The position numbers were made by a program, and so were the translations under genes. DNA of 64,000 bases. It comes from Smaragdicoccus niigatensis DSM 44881 = NBRC 103563 (GTDB lineage: Bacteria > Actinomycetota > Actinomycetes > Mycobacteriales > Mycobacteriaceae). Below, one piece after another: positions 1 to 11,830 of this stretch (position 1 is its first letter; each line of letters begins with the position of its first letter). The notes beneath the pieces were generated by a model. The model saw only the letters and a list, made by a program, of their open reading frames with translations, was not told the origin of the DNA and did no database searches. Where the stretch lies: positions 620,001-684,000 of the forward strand of contig NZ_AQXZ01000018.1 of assembly GCF_000380645.1 (NCBI RefSeq), written 5' to 3'.

Positions 1-621
1 GAGACGCCAACGCTGGCCCGCCTCGAGATCGTCACCGCCGGCGTCGACGATCGGAGACTGCGAATCCTTCGTGGCAACGCGGAGCATCTTCGTGGTGTTG
101 TCCCAGTTGAGCTGGCGTTCTGCGGAGGCAAACCGGGCGAGATACTCGTCGGCGTACACCTGTGCCCAGAGATCCTCGGGCTCCTCGACGAACTGGGCGT
201 GTGGATCGCGGTCGCCGACGATGCCGAGGCTTTCCAACATTCGCTGACAGAAGCTCAGCGTGGTCACGATGGTCGCCTGGTCGAAGTTGGACACTGCTAG
301 GGCGAGCCGATCGCGTCGCGCTTCGACATCCTCGGCCGCCAGGAATCGCACCAGGTCGTCCGAGTCTTCGGCCGCACCAGGATTGTTCAAGGCTTCGCTG
401 ACCTCGACGAATCGGTGCCGGACACGTTCGCGCACCTCACTCGTCGCCGCGTTGGTGAACGTGATGACGAGCAGCTGGTCGATCGTTGCTTTGCCCTCGG
501 CAATGCACCGCACCGCAAGTGCCGTGATCGCATACGTCTTTCCGGTCCCCGCGCTGGCTTCGAGAATCGAGGTACCCGTCGGAAGGTCGGCGAGCAGATC
601 AAAGGAGAGAGTGTCGCTCAC
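1..621 (-). CDS. recB: RecB, exodeoxyribonuclease V beta subunit, N-terminal part (partial)
   Basis: The helicase/nuclease subunit of RecBCD, which processes double-strand DNA ends. Only the first 207 codons are in the window; the gene runs off the left edge. It starts at a GTG that shares GTGA with the recC stop codon, so the two are translationally coupled. The N-terminus reads VSDTLSFDLLADLPTG and is followed by the Walker A motif ASAGTGKT near residues 22-29 and the helicase motif LLVITFTNAA, both typical of RecB/UvrD (SF1A) helicases. The gene order recC-recB (probably then recD) is the usual actinobacterial one. The reading frame is open to the window edge. Confidence 0.93.
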   Translation of the reverse strand, partial: MSDTLSFDLLADLPTGTSILEASAGTGKTYAITALAVRCIAEGKATIDQLLVITFTNAATSEVRERVRHRFVEVSEALNNPGAAEDSDDLVRFLAAEDVEARRDRLALAVSNFDQATIVTTLSFCQRMLESLGIVGDRDPHAQFVEEPEDLWAQVYADEYLARFASAERQLNWDNTTKMLRVATKDSQSPIVDAGGDDLEAGQRWRL

Positions 622-3600
622 TTCTCACACTCCAGAAGCGGATGCCACAGTTCGCACGAATAGCGCTGGAATTCCGCACTCGCGAAATCGCTCCACGACA
701 CGTCTGCGCCCCATACGTACTTGATGACGTCGTCGGTACTGCGATCCCCGAATTTCGACGTAAAAGACTGCTCGGACCGACGCAGGGCGTCGGGAACGCT
801 CGCTTTCCGCAAAATCCAGCGGGCATAGTCTTCGCTGGCTTTCTGACCGACCTGCAACGGTTTGCGCAGCCCTTCATCTCGAATTCGAACCAGGTCTCGA
901 AGTACGTCCCGAGGTTTGTCCGGAGCGGTCAACACCTTCACGCCGGCGGAGACCTTGCCGCCGGACTTCGCCTTGCCCACCACGACGGCGCGCCAATCCC
1001 CCGGATATTGCGATGCCAAGGCGAGAAGCTGCACCCACATCGCCATCCGGTCCTTCGGCTTGAGCGACGAATAGGACACCGCGACGATCGTGCGCTCGAA
1101 GATCTGCGGGACAGTGCCGAGGAGGCGACGACCGTCACCGATATCCAGATCGATGTCGCGAACCGCGGGCTCACCGATCCGGTATCGGTCCGCGCCGGCT
1201 TTCAGGGCTCCGACGGCAGCCTCGATCTCCCGATACTTCGCCATCCCCATGCGCTTCGGCGGGAGAGCATTTCGTCGCCATTCGGCCTGCTTGAGCGATT
1301 CGCGGTCGTGTCCGGCAAGGGCCGCTGCCAGCATGCGCGAGCCGATAGCCCATTCCTCGAGCCCGTTGATATCGATCGGAAGTTCGTCACGAATGACGAC
1401 GTCGAAGTCACCCAAGTTGATTCCGAAGCGCTGGCGGAGGAACGCCTGCGCCGGATGCACGGCAAACCGTTTGAGGTTCTCCAGCGCGACATCACCAGCG
1501 GGTACCGCGGGCAGCTCGATTGCCCACGGTTGCGCGGGCACGACGACCGGTTCGAGACGGGCCTTCGCACCCGCGAGCGCGACCGGGTCGAAGCTGAACG
1601 GGCTGATGAAGTTGCGCACGTCAAACGGCTGAAGGGGATGTTCCCGGGTGATGTCCGCACCCGTCATCCGGCGCACCACATCCAGCAACTCGGCGACGGG
1701 AATCGCTGGCGGCCAACTCTTTCCGGTCACCGGGTCCGCGCCCGTGTAGAACACCATAAGCGCTTGCCGGCACGCCATGATCGCGTCCAACAGTAGTTGG
1801 CGATCCTCCATGCGGGCGTCGCGTTCACCCACGAGCGGCGACCGTTGCAAAACGTCGTCGCCGTCGGGGTTCGCTTTGCGGGGGAACGTGGCGTCGTCCA
1901 CGCCGAGCAGGGCGATGACGCGATGTGGAACCGACCGCATCGGAACCATCGTGCACACGGTCAGGTCGCCATTGCGGAAGTTCGACCGCGACGCACGACC
2001 TTCGAAGACGCGGGCCAACATCGCGCGCACATCCGCCAGGCGCAACACTTTGTCGTCGCCCTGGCCGAGCGCGGACGTGAGCTCACGCCGTGCCTGGACG
2101 AGCTGCCATTCGTCATCGCGGCCGACCCCCGTGAAGGTGTCTACCAGGCTGCCAAGCAGCGTCAACCAGTCCGCTGCGCTACGCGGCTCCTCGAATGCCA
2201 CGATCACGTCATCGAGGGCATCGGCAAGCTCCGCAACCCGACCGGCGAGCAGGATGTCGTTCGACTCGACGTCAAGGGGTAGCGCCATGCCGAGCCACTG
2301 CCCCGAACCCTCGTCGGCGGCAACACCGAGGACCACACGGTCGAGTCCGAGCCCGATCGTGCCGTTCTTCAGCGAGCCGAGGCCGAACGTCTCCCGCTGG
2401 TGATCACCCAGCCCCCAACGCGCACCGGAGTGGGCAATCCACTCCCGAATTCTGGTGACTTCGGAATCGCCGAACGCGAACCGGTTTGCCACGGCGGGCA
2501 TCGCGCACAGATCCACGAATTCGCTTGCGGTGACCCGGCTGCCGCCGAGCGCAAGGATCGCGTCCAAGGCAATGAGCACGTCGTTCGTCTGGTTCAACGC
2601 ACGGTCGGCGAGTCGCACGCGCAACTGATGAGCCGGGTGCCCGTCGATCCCCTGTCCGAATGCCGCACGGATGAGGGGTGCGTAGGTTTCAACATCCGGG
2701 CACATCACGAGCACATCCCGCGGCTGCAGCGTGGGATCGTCCTCGAACGCACCGAGCAGACATTCGCGCAGGATCTCGACCTGTCGTGCCGGTCCGTGCC
2801 CACTGTGTACCTGGAGCGAGGAATCCCGTGTGATCGGCGTCGGCGTGCGGTCGTTGCGGATGTCGTCCTGTAGTTGCTGCAGCAGCGTGGACGCCGGCGA
2901 CTCCGTTGACAGGCATTCGGACTCGACGTTCGCCAACGTCATCTGCATCTCCCGGACGCTGTGCGCAAGCGTGCGGAGCAAAGGATGGTGCAACTGCTGT
3001 GCACTCGCATCGGCCGCGCGGGTGACGGGTACGTCCAGGCCGGCGAGCGAGTCCCACATCGTCGGGCTCGGGTGCGGCAACCAGAGGTGAACGTCCCGGT
3101 GGGCGCTAATCGCCGCAAAGACCGATATCTGCTCGAACGTGAACCGCGTCGGCCCGAAGACCGAAATTCGCTCCGGAAGATCAAGCAGCTCCGGTTGCCG
3201 GCGGATCACGGCACACGACGTCGCAAGGCGTTCGGCCGGACTCGGCCCGATCTGCTCGCGCACGCGGCGAAACAACTCGGACTGCCATGCGAGATCTGCA
3301 TCGGGCGCGTTGTGCCCCGCCGCCCAGTCAACCAACAGCCCTGGCCGCTGAGCGGCATAGCTCGAGAACAAGCCGGCAAGCATCGATGCGGTCGCATAGC
3401 GGCGACCGTTGCGGTGGCTGATCTGGCCAGCGCCGAGGTGGCGCTTGAGAACCCGCGCCCACTGCTCGTCGATGACGTCGTCGATCGCGTCCAGAACCGA
3501 CCACACCAGGTTGTCGGGATGCCAGGGATCAGTTTTCGGGTCGATGTGCGAAGCGATCGCGATGGCGTCCCCGCAGATCCGGGCGAGCGGCGCGTAGTCG

Positions 3601-3794
3601 ATGTTCGCGGCGATGCCGTCGCCCGACTGGGCCCCGAGTACCGTCGCGAGTTGCTGATTGATCCACCGCTCAACCCCCTTCGCGGGGACCGCTATGACTT
3701 CCCGTGCAAACGGATCCGGTAATGGAGCCATCAGCAGGCGGGCAAGCCCGCCAGCCAGGTCCTCGGAACGGTCAGCACGGTAGATCCTCAGCAC
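618..3794 (-). CDS. recC: RecC, exodeoxyribonuclease V gamma subunit
   Basis: Protein of 1058 residues, close to the usual RecC length (about 1,050-1,120). RecC is the scaffold and Chi-recognition subunit of RecBCD, with an inactivated helicase fold. The N-terminus (LRIYRADRSEDLAGGLARLL, then VPAKGVERWINQQLA) matches the conserved start of RecC. The start is GTG at 3794, preceded 6 nt upstream by AAGAAT, a possible -10 of a leaderless transcript; no Shine-Dalgarno is visible. It overlaps recB by 4 nt (GTGA) and is divergent from the reductase gene at 3976. The 181-nt divergent gap contains a TATGAT hexamer at 3907-3912 that could serve as a -10 for the rightward gene. Confidence 0.95.
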   Translation of the reverse strand: MLRIYRADRSEDLAGGLARLLMAPLPDPFAREVIAVPAKGVERWINQQLATVLGAQSGDGIAANIDYAPLARICGDAIAIASHIDPKTDPWHPDNLVWSVLDAIDDVIDEQWARVLKRHLGAGQISHRNGRRYATASMLAGLFSSYAAQRPGLLVDWAAGHNAPDADLAWQSELFRRVREQIGPSPAERLATSCAVIRRQPELLDLPERISVFGPTRFTFEQISVFAAISAHRDVHLWLPHPSPTMWDSLAGLDVPVTRAADASAQQLHHPLLRTLAHSVREMQMTLANVESECLSTESPASTLLQQLQDDIRNDRTPTPITRDSSLQVHSGHGPARQVEILRECLLGAFEDDPTLQPRDVLVMCPDVETYAPLIRAAFGQGIDGHPAHQLRVRLADRALNQTNDVLIALDAILALGGSRVTASEFVDLCAMPAVANRFAFGDSEVTRIREWIAHSGARWGLGDHQRETFGLGSLKNGTIGLGLDRVVLGVAADEGSGQWLGMALPLDVESNDILLAGRVAELADALDDVIVAFEEPRSAADWLTLLGSLVDTFTGVGRDDEWQLVQARRELTSALGQGDDKVLRLADVRAMLARVFEGRASRSNFRNGDLTVCTMVPMRSVPHRVIALLGVDDATFPRKANPDGDDVLQRSPLVGERDARMEDRQLLLDAIMACRQALMVFYTGADPVTGKSWPPAIPVAELLDVVRRMTGADITREHPLQPFDVRNFISPFSFDPVALAGAKARLEPVVVPAQPWAIELPAVPAGDVALENLKRFAVHPAQAFLRQRFGINLGDFDVVIRDELPIDINGLEEWAIGSRMLAAALAGHDRESLKQAEWRRNALPPKRMGMAKYREIEAAVGALKAGADRYRIGEPAVRDIDLDIGDGRRLLGTVPQIFERTIVAVSYSSLKPKDRMAMWVQLLALASQYPGDWRAVVVGKAKSGGKVSAGVKVLTAPDKPRDVLRDLVRIRDEGLRKPLQVGQKASEDYARWILRKASVPDALRRSEQSFTSKFGDRSTDDVIKYVWGADVSWSDFASAEFQRYSCELWHPLLECEK

Positions 3795-3975
3795 CGCTCG
3801 ATTCTTACCGATGGGTCTGACAAATTCGCTCGCGTCGCTGCGCGTCCGCCGAACGGTGGACGAAGCACTGAGGAGACCGCGGGAATAAGCGGTGTCGGAT
3901 TCCCGATATGATTGCAGCTTGATTCACAAGCAGCTAGCCCCTGCCCTGTTGACAACCAGCGAGAGTTCTAACTAG

Positions 3976-6263
<2,288 letters not shown>

Positions 6264-6267
<4 letters not shown>

Positions 6268-7136
6268 ACCCCCTCAAGCTGACGGTCGCCGTTCCGGCGA
6301 CGCCAGGCGCCGACCTCTCGAACGCTGCGGGTGTGTTCCACCGGTTCATCCAGCGCAGCCTGGTCGAGGGCTTCATCCTCGACGTCGCCGACTACCGGCA
6401 CGTGCCGGACGGTCCGGGCGTCATGCTCGTGGGTCAGGACCTCGACTACAACCTCACGCCGTCGTCGTTCTCGGTGACGCTCAAACGTCGCGGCACGTCG
6501 ATCGAGGAGCAGTACCGCGAGGCTGTTCGCATCCTGCTCGGTGCTGCCGACCAGATCACCGAAGACGGCGGTCTGCCGACGACTTTCGACTTCTCGTCGT
6601 GGACCGTCACGGTGGCCGACCGCAAGCTGGGGTCCCGTGACGAGATCCTCGCCGCGACCGTGTCTGCCGTCTCCCCGGTTGCCGAGGACATGTTCGGCAA
6701 GGCCGAAGTCTCGGCGGTCGAGAACAGCGACCCCCGGACGCTTCCGCAGGTGGCTGTGGGCGTCCCGGGCGCCGAGGGTGTCCTCGGCAAGCTCGGCGGC
6801 AATCAGGCTGCGCGCCAAAGCAAGTGGGACATCTCTGCACGTGATCTGAAGAAGCTGCGCGAGTCCGGCGAGGACTTCACGCTCCTCGACGTTCGTGAGG
6901 AGAGCGAATTCGAGACCGTCAACATCGGCGGAAGGCTCATCCCACTCGGCGAACTCGACGCCCACCTCGACGAACTCGACAAGGGTGCACACATCGTCGC
7001 GCACTGCCGCGCCGGTTTCCGTGGTGCCGAGGCCGTCGAGAAGCTCCGCGCTGCGGGCTTCGAGAATGCCTGGAACCTCAACGGCGGCATTATGGCCTGG
7101 GTCGACTACATCGACCCGTCACTGCCGCGGTACTAG
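6264..7136 (+). CDS. Rhodanese-domain protein coupled to the siroheme reductase
   Basis: Protein of 290 residues starting at a GTG that overlaps the reductase stop codon, so the pair is almost certainly co-translated. The C-terminal third is a rhodanese (sulfurtransferase) domain with LLDVREESEFE and the active-site loop CRAGFR (Cys248), ending in NLNGGIMAW, a typical rhodanese tail. The N-terminal 170 residues do not match a family I recognise. Role inferred: handling of reduced sulfur (persulfide transfer) next to the reductase. A longer in-frame ATG at 6174 exists but would overlap the reductase by 94 nt and is not preferred. Confidence 0.85.
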
Positions 7137-7148
7137 CCTTTCCCTGCG

Positions 7149-7180
7149 AACAGCACCGACCCACTGCGGTCGGTGCTGTT
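7149..7180 (+). terminator. Intrinsic terminator after the reductase-rhodanese operon
   Basis: Perfect 12-bp stem (AACAGCACCGAC / GTCGGTGCTGTT) with an 8-nt loop, 12 nt after the rhodanese stop codon and followed by TCGTTTG. Confidence 0.85.
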
Positions 7181-7225
7181 TCGTTTGCGCAGGTCAAAGA
7201 GGACACTAGAGGTGGGGTGTGCTCT

Positions 7226-7471
7226 ATGGACCCACGACTTCATATCTGGAACGGCTGGGATCTGCCGGCCGTCGTCTGGTTGTTCTTAGGAATCGGAACT
7301 CTCGTTTTCGTTCCGTCCGCGATCACCAACTACGCCGGTCACGAACGAACCGTCTTGCTGCTCGGACTGCTGTGTACCGGCACGTTGTTCGTCCTCGCCG
7401 GCTTCGGCCGTCGGATCCGACATATCCAGCACCTGCATAACGACCCGCGGCCGTTCGACGCACCTGATTAG
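7226..7471 (+). CDS. Small two-helix membrane protein, unknown function
   Basis: Predicted product of about 81 residues with two hydrophobic segments (around VVWLFLGIGTLVFV and TVLLLGLLCTGTLFVLAGF) followed by a basic, His-rich tail (RRIRHIQHLHND). I do not recognise a family. A purine-rich GAGGTGGGG lies just upstream of the ATG at 7226; an in-frame GTG at 7217 would add three residues. It converges with the gene ending at 7468, overlapping by 4 nt. Third-position GC is consistent with a real gene. Confidence 0.6.
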   Translation: MDPRLHIWNGWDLPAVVWLFLGIGTLVFVPSAITNYAGHERTVLLLGLLCTGTLFVLAGFGRRIRHIQHLHNDPRPFDAPD

Positions 7472-8322
7472 CTGCTGAAGGTCTGCACGCGCTGCAACAA
7501 CCTCGAAGTGGTTCCCTCCTCGAACAGGTGTAGCCACCTCGTGAACGGTGTCGCGTCGAACACGAGCATGCGGGTGAGCGTCGCGAGCGTGTGCTCGATC
7601 GACCATTCCTCGATCGCACGAGAATTCTCGGCGGGGTCGAGGAAGTCCTCGTTGTTCAGCAGAAGACATCGCGCGATGAACTGCCGTGCCTCCGCCGCCT
7701 CGTAATGCAGTGGCGGTTGAGCTTCACGCGCGAACAAGAGCATGTCCTGCAGATCGGTCCAGTCGCCGGGGGTGAGGTTCTCGATCACCGTTCGCGGCGT
7801 CCGCCGCTCGGCCTCCGGATCGAGGTCGTCCCACGGATAGAACGGCACCAGATCGGTCCGAAGGAGTCGCCATGGTTCCGCAGTATTCGCGTCACCGGGC
7901 GCGAGCCCCGCATCACCGTAGTGCTGCTGCCAGCCATCGCCGATCTCGTCCCACGCCTTCTCCGTCAGTTCGACCGCCATCATCGACGCCGTTGCCACGA
8001 TCTGAAGTGCACGCTCGACGGTGAAATCACTGAACTCGAGCACATATTCGACGAGCATTGGGTCGACGTGGAAACGCGGGCTGTGCACGAGTGGCCGTGG
8101 AAGGTCCACCCGAGCGAGAACTTCCGTCGTCTCCTTCTCGGGGAACCCGCGCAGCGCGACGAACGCGCTGGCGAATCCCGACTCTTCATCCAGTTCGAGC
8201 AGAGCCGGGAACGGCCCGAGCGCGAATCTCGCACGTGTCCACGCCGGTCCGTCGAGCGGCTTCACGACGACGCCGAACTCCGCTCGGAGCCGATCGAAGC
8301 ACTCCCTCACTTCGTCGATCAC
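7468..8322 (-). CDS. Hypothetical protein (284 aa)
   Basis: Cytosolic, acidic protein with no signal peptide or membrane segment and no motif I recognise. It begins at a GTG that overlaps the stop of the 192-residue gene upstream (GTGA), so the two are translationally coupled and probably work together. Notable stretches are VVVKPLDGPAWTRARFALG near the N-terminus and LTPGDWTDLQDMLLFAREAQ in the middle. No function can be assigned. Confidence 0.75.
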   Translation of the reverse strand: MIDEVRECFDRLRAEFGVVVKPLDGPAWTRARFALGPFPALLELDEESGFASAFVALRGFPEKETTEVLARVDLPRPLVHSPRFHVDPMLVEYVLEFSDFTVERALQIVATASMMAVELTEKAWDEIGDGWQQHYGDAGLAPGDANTAEPWRLLRTDLVPFYPWDDLDPEAERRTPRTVIENLTPGDWTDLQDMLLFAREAQPPLHYEAAEARQFIARCLLLNNEDFLDPAENSRAIEEWSIEHTLATLTRMLVFDATPFTRWLHLFEEGTTSRLLQRVQTFSS

Positions 8323-8897
8323 TGCGCCACCACGCTTTCCTCGAATTCGTCCGTCGGCACGACGACGACGTCCTCGTCTGGGTCGCCAGCCTCGTCGTGA
8401 TAGAAGATCTGCAACCCGAAGACGTCCTCCGGGCCTGCGCCGAGATAGTCGAACGCCGCCTTCTCGAGCTCCGCCGCGATCTTCGGCAAGCCATCGACCT
8501 GCCAGTCAAGCTCCTGAACAAGGTTGTTCTGCCATTCGATCTGGCTGTCGAAATCGGCGTGACCAGCTGGAATGTCCTCGGGATTGATCCAACCGTCCGC
8601 GGTCGCCCGGCGCATGGTCTCCGCATCCTGACGACCGAATTCGATGAGCCATGAGGTCGGATAGTGCATGCCCTGCACGTATCGCATGTCGTCGTCGAAG
8701 GCGGCGACGAACACGGTGCCGGCCGGCCAGTCCGTGACGATCGCATGCAGAACGGTCCGCATGGTGTCCGCGAAGGACGCTGTTCCCTCAGCACCCTTCG
8801 GATCAAGGCGAACGTCGATCAACTGGTGTTCCGGCGGACGGAAGTGGGCGAGAATCCGCCCGATGTTGTCCGCCGGAATCTCCACGTAGTACCCCAT
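8319..8897 (-). CDS. Hypothetical protein (192 aa)
   Basis: Acidic soluble protein with no recognised domain. The ATG at 8897 is preceded by GGAGAAGG about 9 nt upstream. It overlaps the downstream 284-residue gene by 4 nt and lies 23 nt after the HD-domain gene, so all three probably form one transcript. The sequence is rich in Asp/Glu and aromatic residues (for example WINPEDIPAGHADFDSQIEW). Function unknown. Confidence 0.75.
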   Translation of the reverse strand: MGYYVEIPADNIGRILAHFRPPEHQLIDVRLDPKGAEGTASFADTMRTVLHAIVTDWPAGTVFVAAFDDDMRYVQGMHYPTSWLIEFGRQDAETMRRATADGWINPEDIPAGHADFDSQIEWQNNLVQELDWQVDGLPKIAAELEKAAFDYLGAGPEDVFGLQIFYHDEAGDPDEDVVVVPTDEFEESVVAQ

Positions 8898-8920
8898 GAC
8901 TATGTCCTTCTCCGGTCGGG

Positions 8921-9523
8921 TCAGTTGGTCGAGAGCTCACGCATGCGCGACACCAGACCCGCGAATTCCGCAGCCCGTGCGGCATCGGCCCGTCCGCGCG
9001 ACGAGTGCCCCACGAACGCCGCCGACAGTTCGCCGTACCACCAGAGCTGATCCGCGGCCCCGGCATTGAAGCGGTCCCACATGGCCGGACCGTCGACCAC
9101 GAGGTCGTTCACGGTCGACCGGGCGTTGTGGACCTTGTCGGCGAGCGACACCCGAATCACGCCAGTGGACCGCTCCGACCACAGGTGGTCGATGTAATGC
9201 TGCTTTCGGGTGCGGAAGTCCGGGATCTCCGCTTTCTTGGCACCGGTGCAGCCGACGACGATGTCCTGAACACGTGTTCCGAACTCGGCCGCGATCTTGT
9301 CGGCCCCGTGGGGTTCGACATCCTCGATGTAGTCGTGCAGCAGGGCGGCGATCGCCTCCTCGGTGTCACCACCGTCTTCGATCACGATCGACGCCACTGC
9401 CAGCAGGTGACTGATGTACGGAATGCGCGGACGGAGGTCACCCTCCGCACGTTTCCGGGTCTGATCAGCGTGCGCCGCGGCGGCGAAGGTGACCGCGCGG
9501 CCCAAGGACTCTGGATTGATCAT
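8921..9523 (-). CDS. HD-domain phosphohydrolase (RelA/SpoT hydrolase-like)
   Basis: Product of 200 residues resembling a stand-alone (p)ppGpp-hydrolase-type HD domain. Seen in sequence: AAHADQTRKR near residues 15-24, IPYISHLLAVA, the metal-binding HDYIED motif, and SLADKVHNARS, the typical order of metal ligands in the SpoT/MESH1 HD family. There is no synthetase or TGS domain, so it may be a small alarmone hydrolase or a related nucleotidase. The ATG at 9523 has GAGGAG 8 nt upstream. It heads a run of three minus-strand genes. Substrate is an inference from family resemblance. Confidence 0.78.
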   Translation of the reverse strand: MINPESLGRAVTFAAAAHADQTRKRAEGDLRPRIPYISHLLAVASIVIEDGGDTEEAIAALLHDYIEDVEPHGADKIAAEFGTRVQDIVVGCTGAKKAEIPDFRTRKQHYIDHLWSERSTGVIRVSLADKVHNARSTVNDLVVDGPAMWDRFNAGAADQLWWYGELSAAFVGHSSRGRADAARAAEFAGLVSRMRELSTN

Positions 9524-9637
9524 GTTTCGTTCTCCTCTCTAGCAAGAACGATTGGCGGCACGAGCGCGACCTTGTGGGTCGCGACCGGCCGGATTTCAGG
9601 TAAACACGCGGGTACGACAAGTGGCGTTCCGCGAGGT

Positions 9638-9665
9638 CGGCGGGGCAATTGCAGACACCCCGCCG
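9638..9665 (-). terminator. Hairpin after the DUF4352 gene
   Basis: An 8-bp perfect stem (CGGCGGGG / CCCCGCCG) with a 12-nt loop begins 6 nt after the stop of the minus-strand gene ending at 9671. No T-run follows, so it would be a U-poor actinobacterial type. A second 7-bp stem (CGCGACC / GGTCGCG) lies at 9565-9583 in the same gap. Confidence 0.45.
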
Positions 9666-9670
9666 GGCAA

Positions 9671-10276
9671 CTAATCGAGCTTGACGACGACTCCGCCGGA
9701 GAACAGCGAGTCGTGCAGCTCGATGGTTTTCGCATCCGAGCCGGCCGGGAGGTCGAAGACCACGGCGGCGGTGACCGTGTTGCCGGGATTGATCTCGGCG
9801 AGAAGGCTGGTTTCCGCCTCGAGGTTGAGCGCGGCTGCAGCGTCGTTGGTGAACTCGCGGCCGGCGGCGTCGAAGACCTTCTGGCTGCCGGGGACGAAGC
9901 TCTCCGGCTTGTCGCCGATGTTCTTGACCGTCAGGTGGACGATCGTGAAGGCGCCCTGCGCGTTCTTCTGCAGATAGGGATTGTCGCCGACAGTGCCGAT
10001 CCCGCGCTCAACGTTCGTCACGACGAACTCGAACGATCCGTCCCGAACCGGGGTGTTCAGGCCCGCGTCGGCCGCAGCGGTCTGCTTCGTCGACCCACCA
10101 CCCATGTTGGCGGCCATCGCCGCGATCACGAAAAACACCAGCACCCCGATGATGATGTTCCGCACCTTGTGCGACTTCTTCGGCGGCTGCGGGACGTAGT
10201 AGCCCTGCGGCGCGTACTGCGGCTGGCCCTGAACCGGGGGCGGGTAACCCTCCGGCGAACTTTCCGTACTGAACAT
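9671..10276 (-). CDS. Membrane-anchored DUF4352 (telokin-like) protein
   Basis: Protein of 201 residues. The N-terminal 40 residues are Pro/Gln/Tyr-rich (PPPVQGQPQYAPQ), followed by a basic patch and one membrane helix (IIIGVLVFFVIAAMAANMGG), then an extracytoplasmic beta-sandwich with features of DUF4352 (VVTNVERGIGT..., HLTVKNIGDKPESF, VFDLPAGSDAKTIELHDS). Such proteins are cell-surface proteins of unknown role. The start is the ATG at 10276 because GGAG sits 7 nt upstream; an upstream in-frame start at 10369 has no ribosome site. Confidence 0.8.
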   Translation of the reverse strand: MFSTESSPEGYPPPVQGQPQYAPQGYYVPQPPKKSHKVRNIIIGVLVFFVIAAMAANMGGGSTKQTAAADAGLNTPVRDGSFEFVVTNVERGIGTVGDNPYLQKNAQGAFTIVHLTVKNIGDKPESFVPGSQKVFDAAGREFTNDAAAALNLEAETSLLAEINPGNTVTAAVVFDLPAGSDAKTIELHDSLFSGGVVVKLD

Positions 10277-10372
10277 TTTTTCTCCATTTCGGGCGTGTCG
10301 TTGCACCGCTTGCTCGGTGCGCATCAGTACTATGCGGCTGACCTCTGACAAGTTTTCGGCGCGCGACACTGC

Positions 10373-10394
10373 CTGAACAGCGAAGATTGTTCAG
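10373..10394 (-). terminator. Weak hairpin downstream of the alcohol dehydrogenase gene
   Basis: A 7-bp perfect stem (CTGAACA / TGTTCAG) with an 8-nt loop lies 28 nt beyond the stop of the dehydrogenase gene. No strong T-run. The rest of the 146-nt gap must hold the promoter of the DUF4352 gene; I see nothing else in it. Confidence 0.35.
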
Positions 10395-10422
10395 CTACAG
10401 AGCTTTTGAAGAGTTTCGCCCG

Positions 10423-11421
10423 CTACGGAAAGAGCACCGCAGCGCCCGTGATTCGCCCCTCAGACAGGTCGGCGAGCGCCGATTGCGCGCGGTCGAGACG
10501 GTACGGCGTCGCACTCACTTCCAGATGATGGCGGCCCGCAAATTCCAGGAAACTGCGCGAATCCTGTCGCGTATTCGATGCCACCGACCGGATCTGCCGT
10601 TCTTGGAAGAGATGGCGCTGATAGTTCAAGGCCGGGATATCGCTCAGATGGATTCCGGCGACCGACAGGGTTCCGCCGCGGTCGAGCGCCGCGAGCGCCG
10701 GCAGACACAGGTCGCCGACTGGCGCGAACATGATTGCCGAGTCGAGCAGCACGGGCGGTGGGTCCGCCGGGCCTTGCGCCGAGGTTGCGCCCAGGGTGAG
10801 GGCCAACTTCTGCGCGTTCTCGCCACGCGTCATCACGTGGACTTCCGCACCCATATGCAGCGCGACCTGCGCGGTCAGGTGGGCACTGCCGCCGAAACCG
10901 TAGATGCCCAGCCGTCCGCCGGACGGTACTTCGGCGCGCATGAGGGCGCGGTAACCGATGATGCCCGCGCAGAGCAGCGGAGCAAGTTCGGCGTCGGAAT
11001 AGCCATCCGGCAGCGACAGTGCGAATTCAGCTGGCACGACGGCGTATTCGGCATAGCCACCGTCCGCATCCCAACCGGTGTAGCGCGAGTTCGGGCACAG
11101 ATTTTCACTCCCGCGCTGACAGTAGCGACACGTGCCGCACGTCGACCGCAGCCACGCGATTCCCACGCGTTCCCCGACGGCGAATCCACTGACTGCTGGT
11201 CCCATACCAACGATCTCGCCGACGATCTCATGCCCGGGGACGACCCCCGCCCGGTGAACCGGCAGGTCGCCCTCGGCCACGTGGAGATCAGTTCGGCAGA
11301 CGCCGCACGACACGACGCGAACCAGCAACTCCCCCGATTCCGGTTCCGGCACCGGCACATCGGTGAATTCGAGAGGAACCGACCCGATTGGACCGGGCCG
11401 AAGAACCCGCCATGCCCGCAT
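10423..11421 (-). CDS. Zinc-dependent alcohol dehydrogenase (MDR family)
   Basis: Medium-chain dehydrogenase/reductase of 332 residues, NAD(P)-dependent oxidation of alcohols or reduction of aldehydes. Catalytic-zinc residues appear in [13 protein letters not shown] and GHEIVGEI; the structural-zinc lobe has [15 protein letters not shown]; the nucleotide site is [10 protein letters not shown]. The overall pattern resembles the AdhA/YogA-like zinc alcohol dehydrogenases of actinobacteria. Start taken at MRAWRVLRP (11421); an upstream in-frame start at 11541 would run into the neighbouring YCII gene with an Arg-rich, non-family sequence. It is the last gene of a three-gene minus-strand run with the YCII and DHFR-like genes. 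Confidence 0.88.
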   Translation of the reverse strand: MRAWRVLRPGPIGSVPLEFTDVPVPEPESGELLVRVVSCGVCRTDLHVAEGDLPVHRAGVVPGHEIVGEIVGMGPAVSGFAVGERVGIAWLRSTCGTCRYCQRGSENLCPNSRYTGWDADGGYAEYAVVPAEFALSLPDGYSDAELAPLLCAGIIGYRALMRAEVPSGGRLGIYGFGGSAHLTAQVALHMGAEVHVMTRGENAQKLALTLGATSAQGPADPPPVLLDSAIMFAPVGDLCLPALAALDRGGTLSVAGIHLSDIPALNYQRHLFQERQIRSVASNTRQDSRSFLEFAGRHHLEVSATPYRLDRAQSALADLSEGRITGAAVLFP

Positions 11422-11462
11422 ACGTCCAGTGTGCTGCACGCTGCGGGCCGGCGAACGAACTT

Positions 11463-11816
11463 CTAGCCTTGATCGAGCTGTCGAACCTCGACCTCGACAT
11501 CCCACTCGGGGCCGTGGATTGCGAGGAAGCGCGAGGTCCACTCCACCGCTTCTTCCTTCGAAGCGGTCTCGAGCAGACAGAATCCGCCGATGACCTCCTT
11601 GGATTCGGCGAACGGACCGTCGACGATCTTCTGCCGCCCGCGCCGTTGGCGAACGCGGGTCGCTTCCTCGATCGGGCGCAATCCGGCGGTGTTCACGAGG
11701 ACACCAGCTTTCGTCATCTCGTCCATCAGAACGCCCATTTCTTCCATGAGCTTGTCGTCGGGCCCATCGGTGGGCGCGAGACTGGGATCGAGACGAATCA
11801 ACATCAAATACTGCAT
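11463..11816 (-). CDS. YCII-related (DGPF domain) protein
   Basis: Small protein of 117 residues with the DGPF-domain signature [17 protein letters not shown] followed by the YCII-type alpha/beta core ([21 protein letters not shown]). Members are often found beside sigma factors or small oxidoreductases; biochemical role is unclear. The ATG at 11816 is preceded by AGAAAGG 8 nt upstream. It lies 14 nt after the DHFR-like gene. Confidence 0.85.
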   Translation of the reverse strand: MQYLMLIRLDPSLAPTDGPDDKLMEEMGVLMDEMTKAGVLVNTAGLRPIEEATRVRQRRGRQKIVDGPFAESKEVIGGFCLLETASKEEAVEWTSRFLAIHGPEWDVEVEVRQLDQG

Positions 11817-11830
11817 GGCTTCAGCCTTTC

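Noticed and set aside
3949-3975. TTGACA with TAGATG as a sigma-70 promoter of the reductase
   Set aside because: The -10 would overlap the start codon, so this cannot be its normal promoter; TATGAT at 3907 is more reasonable.
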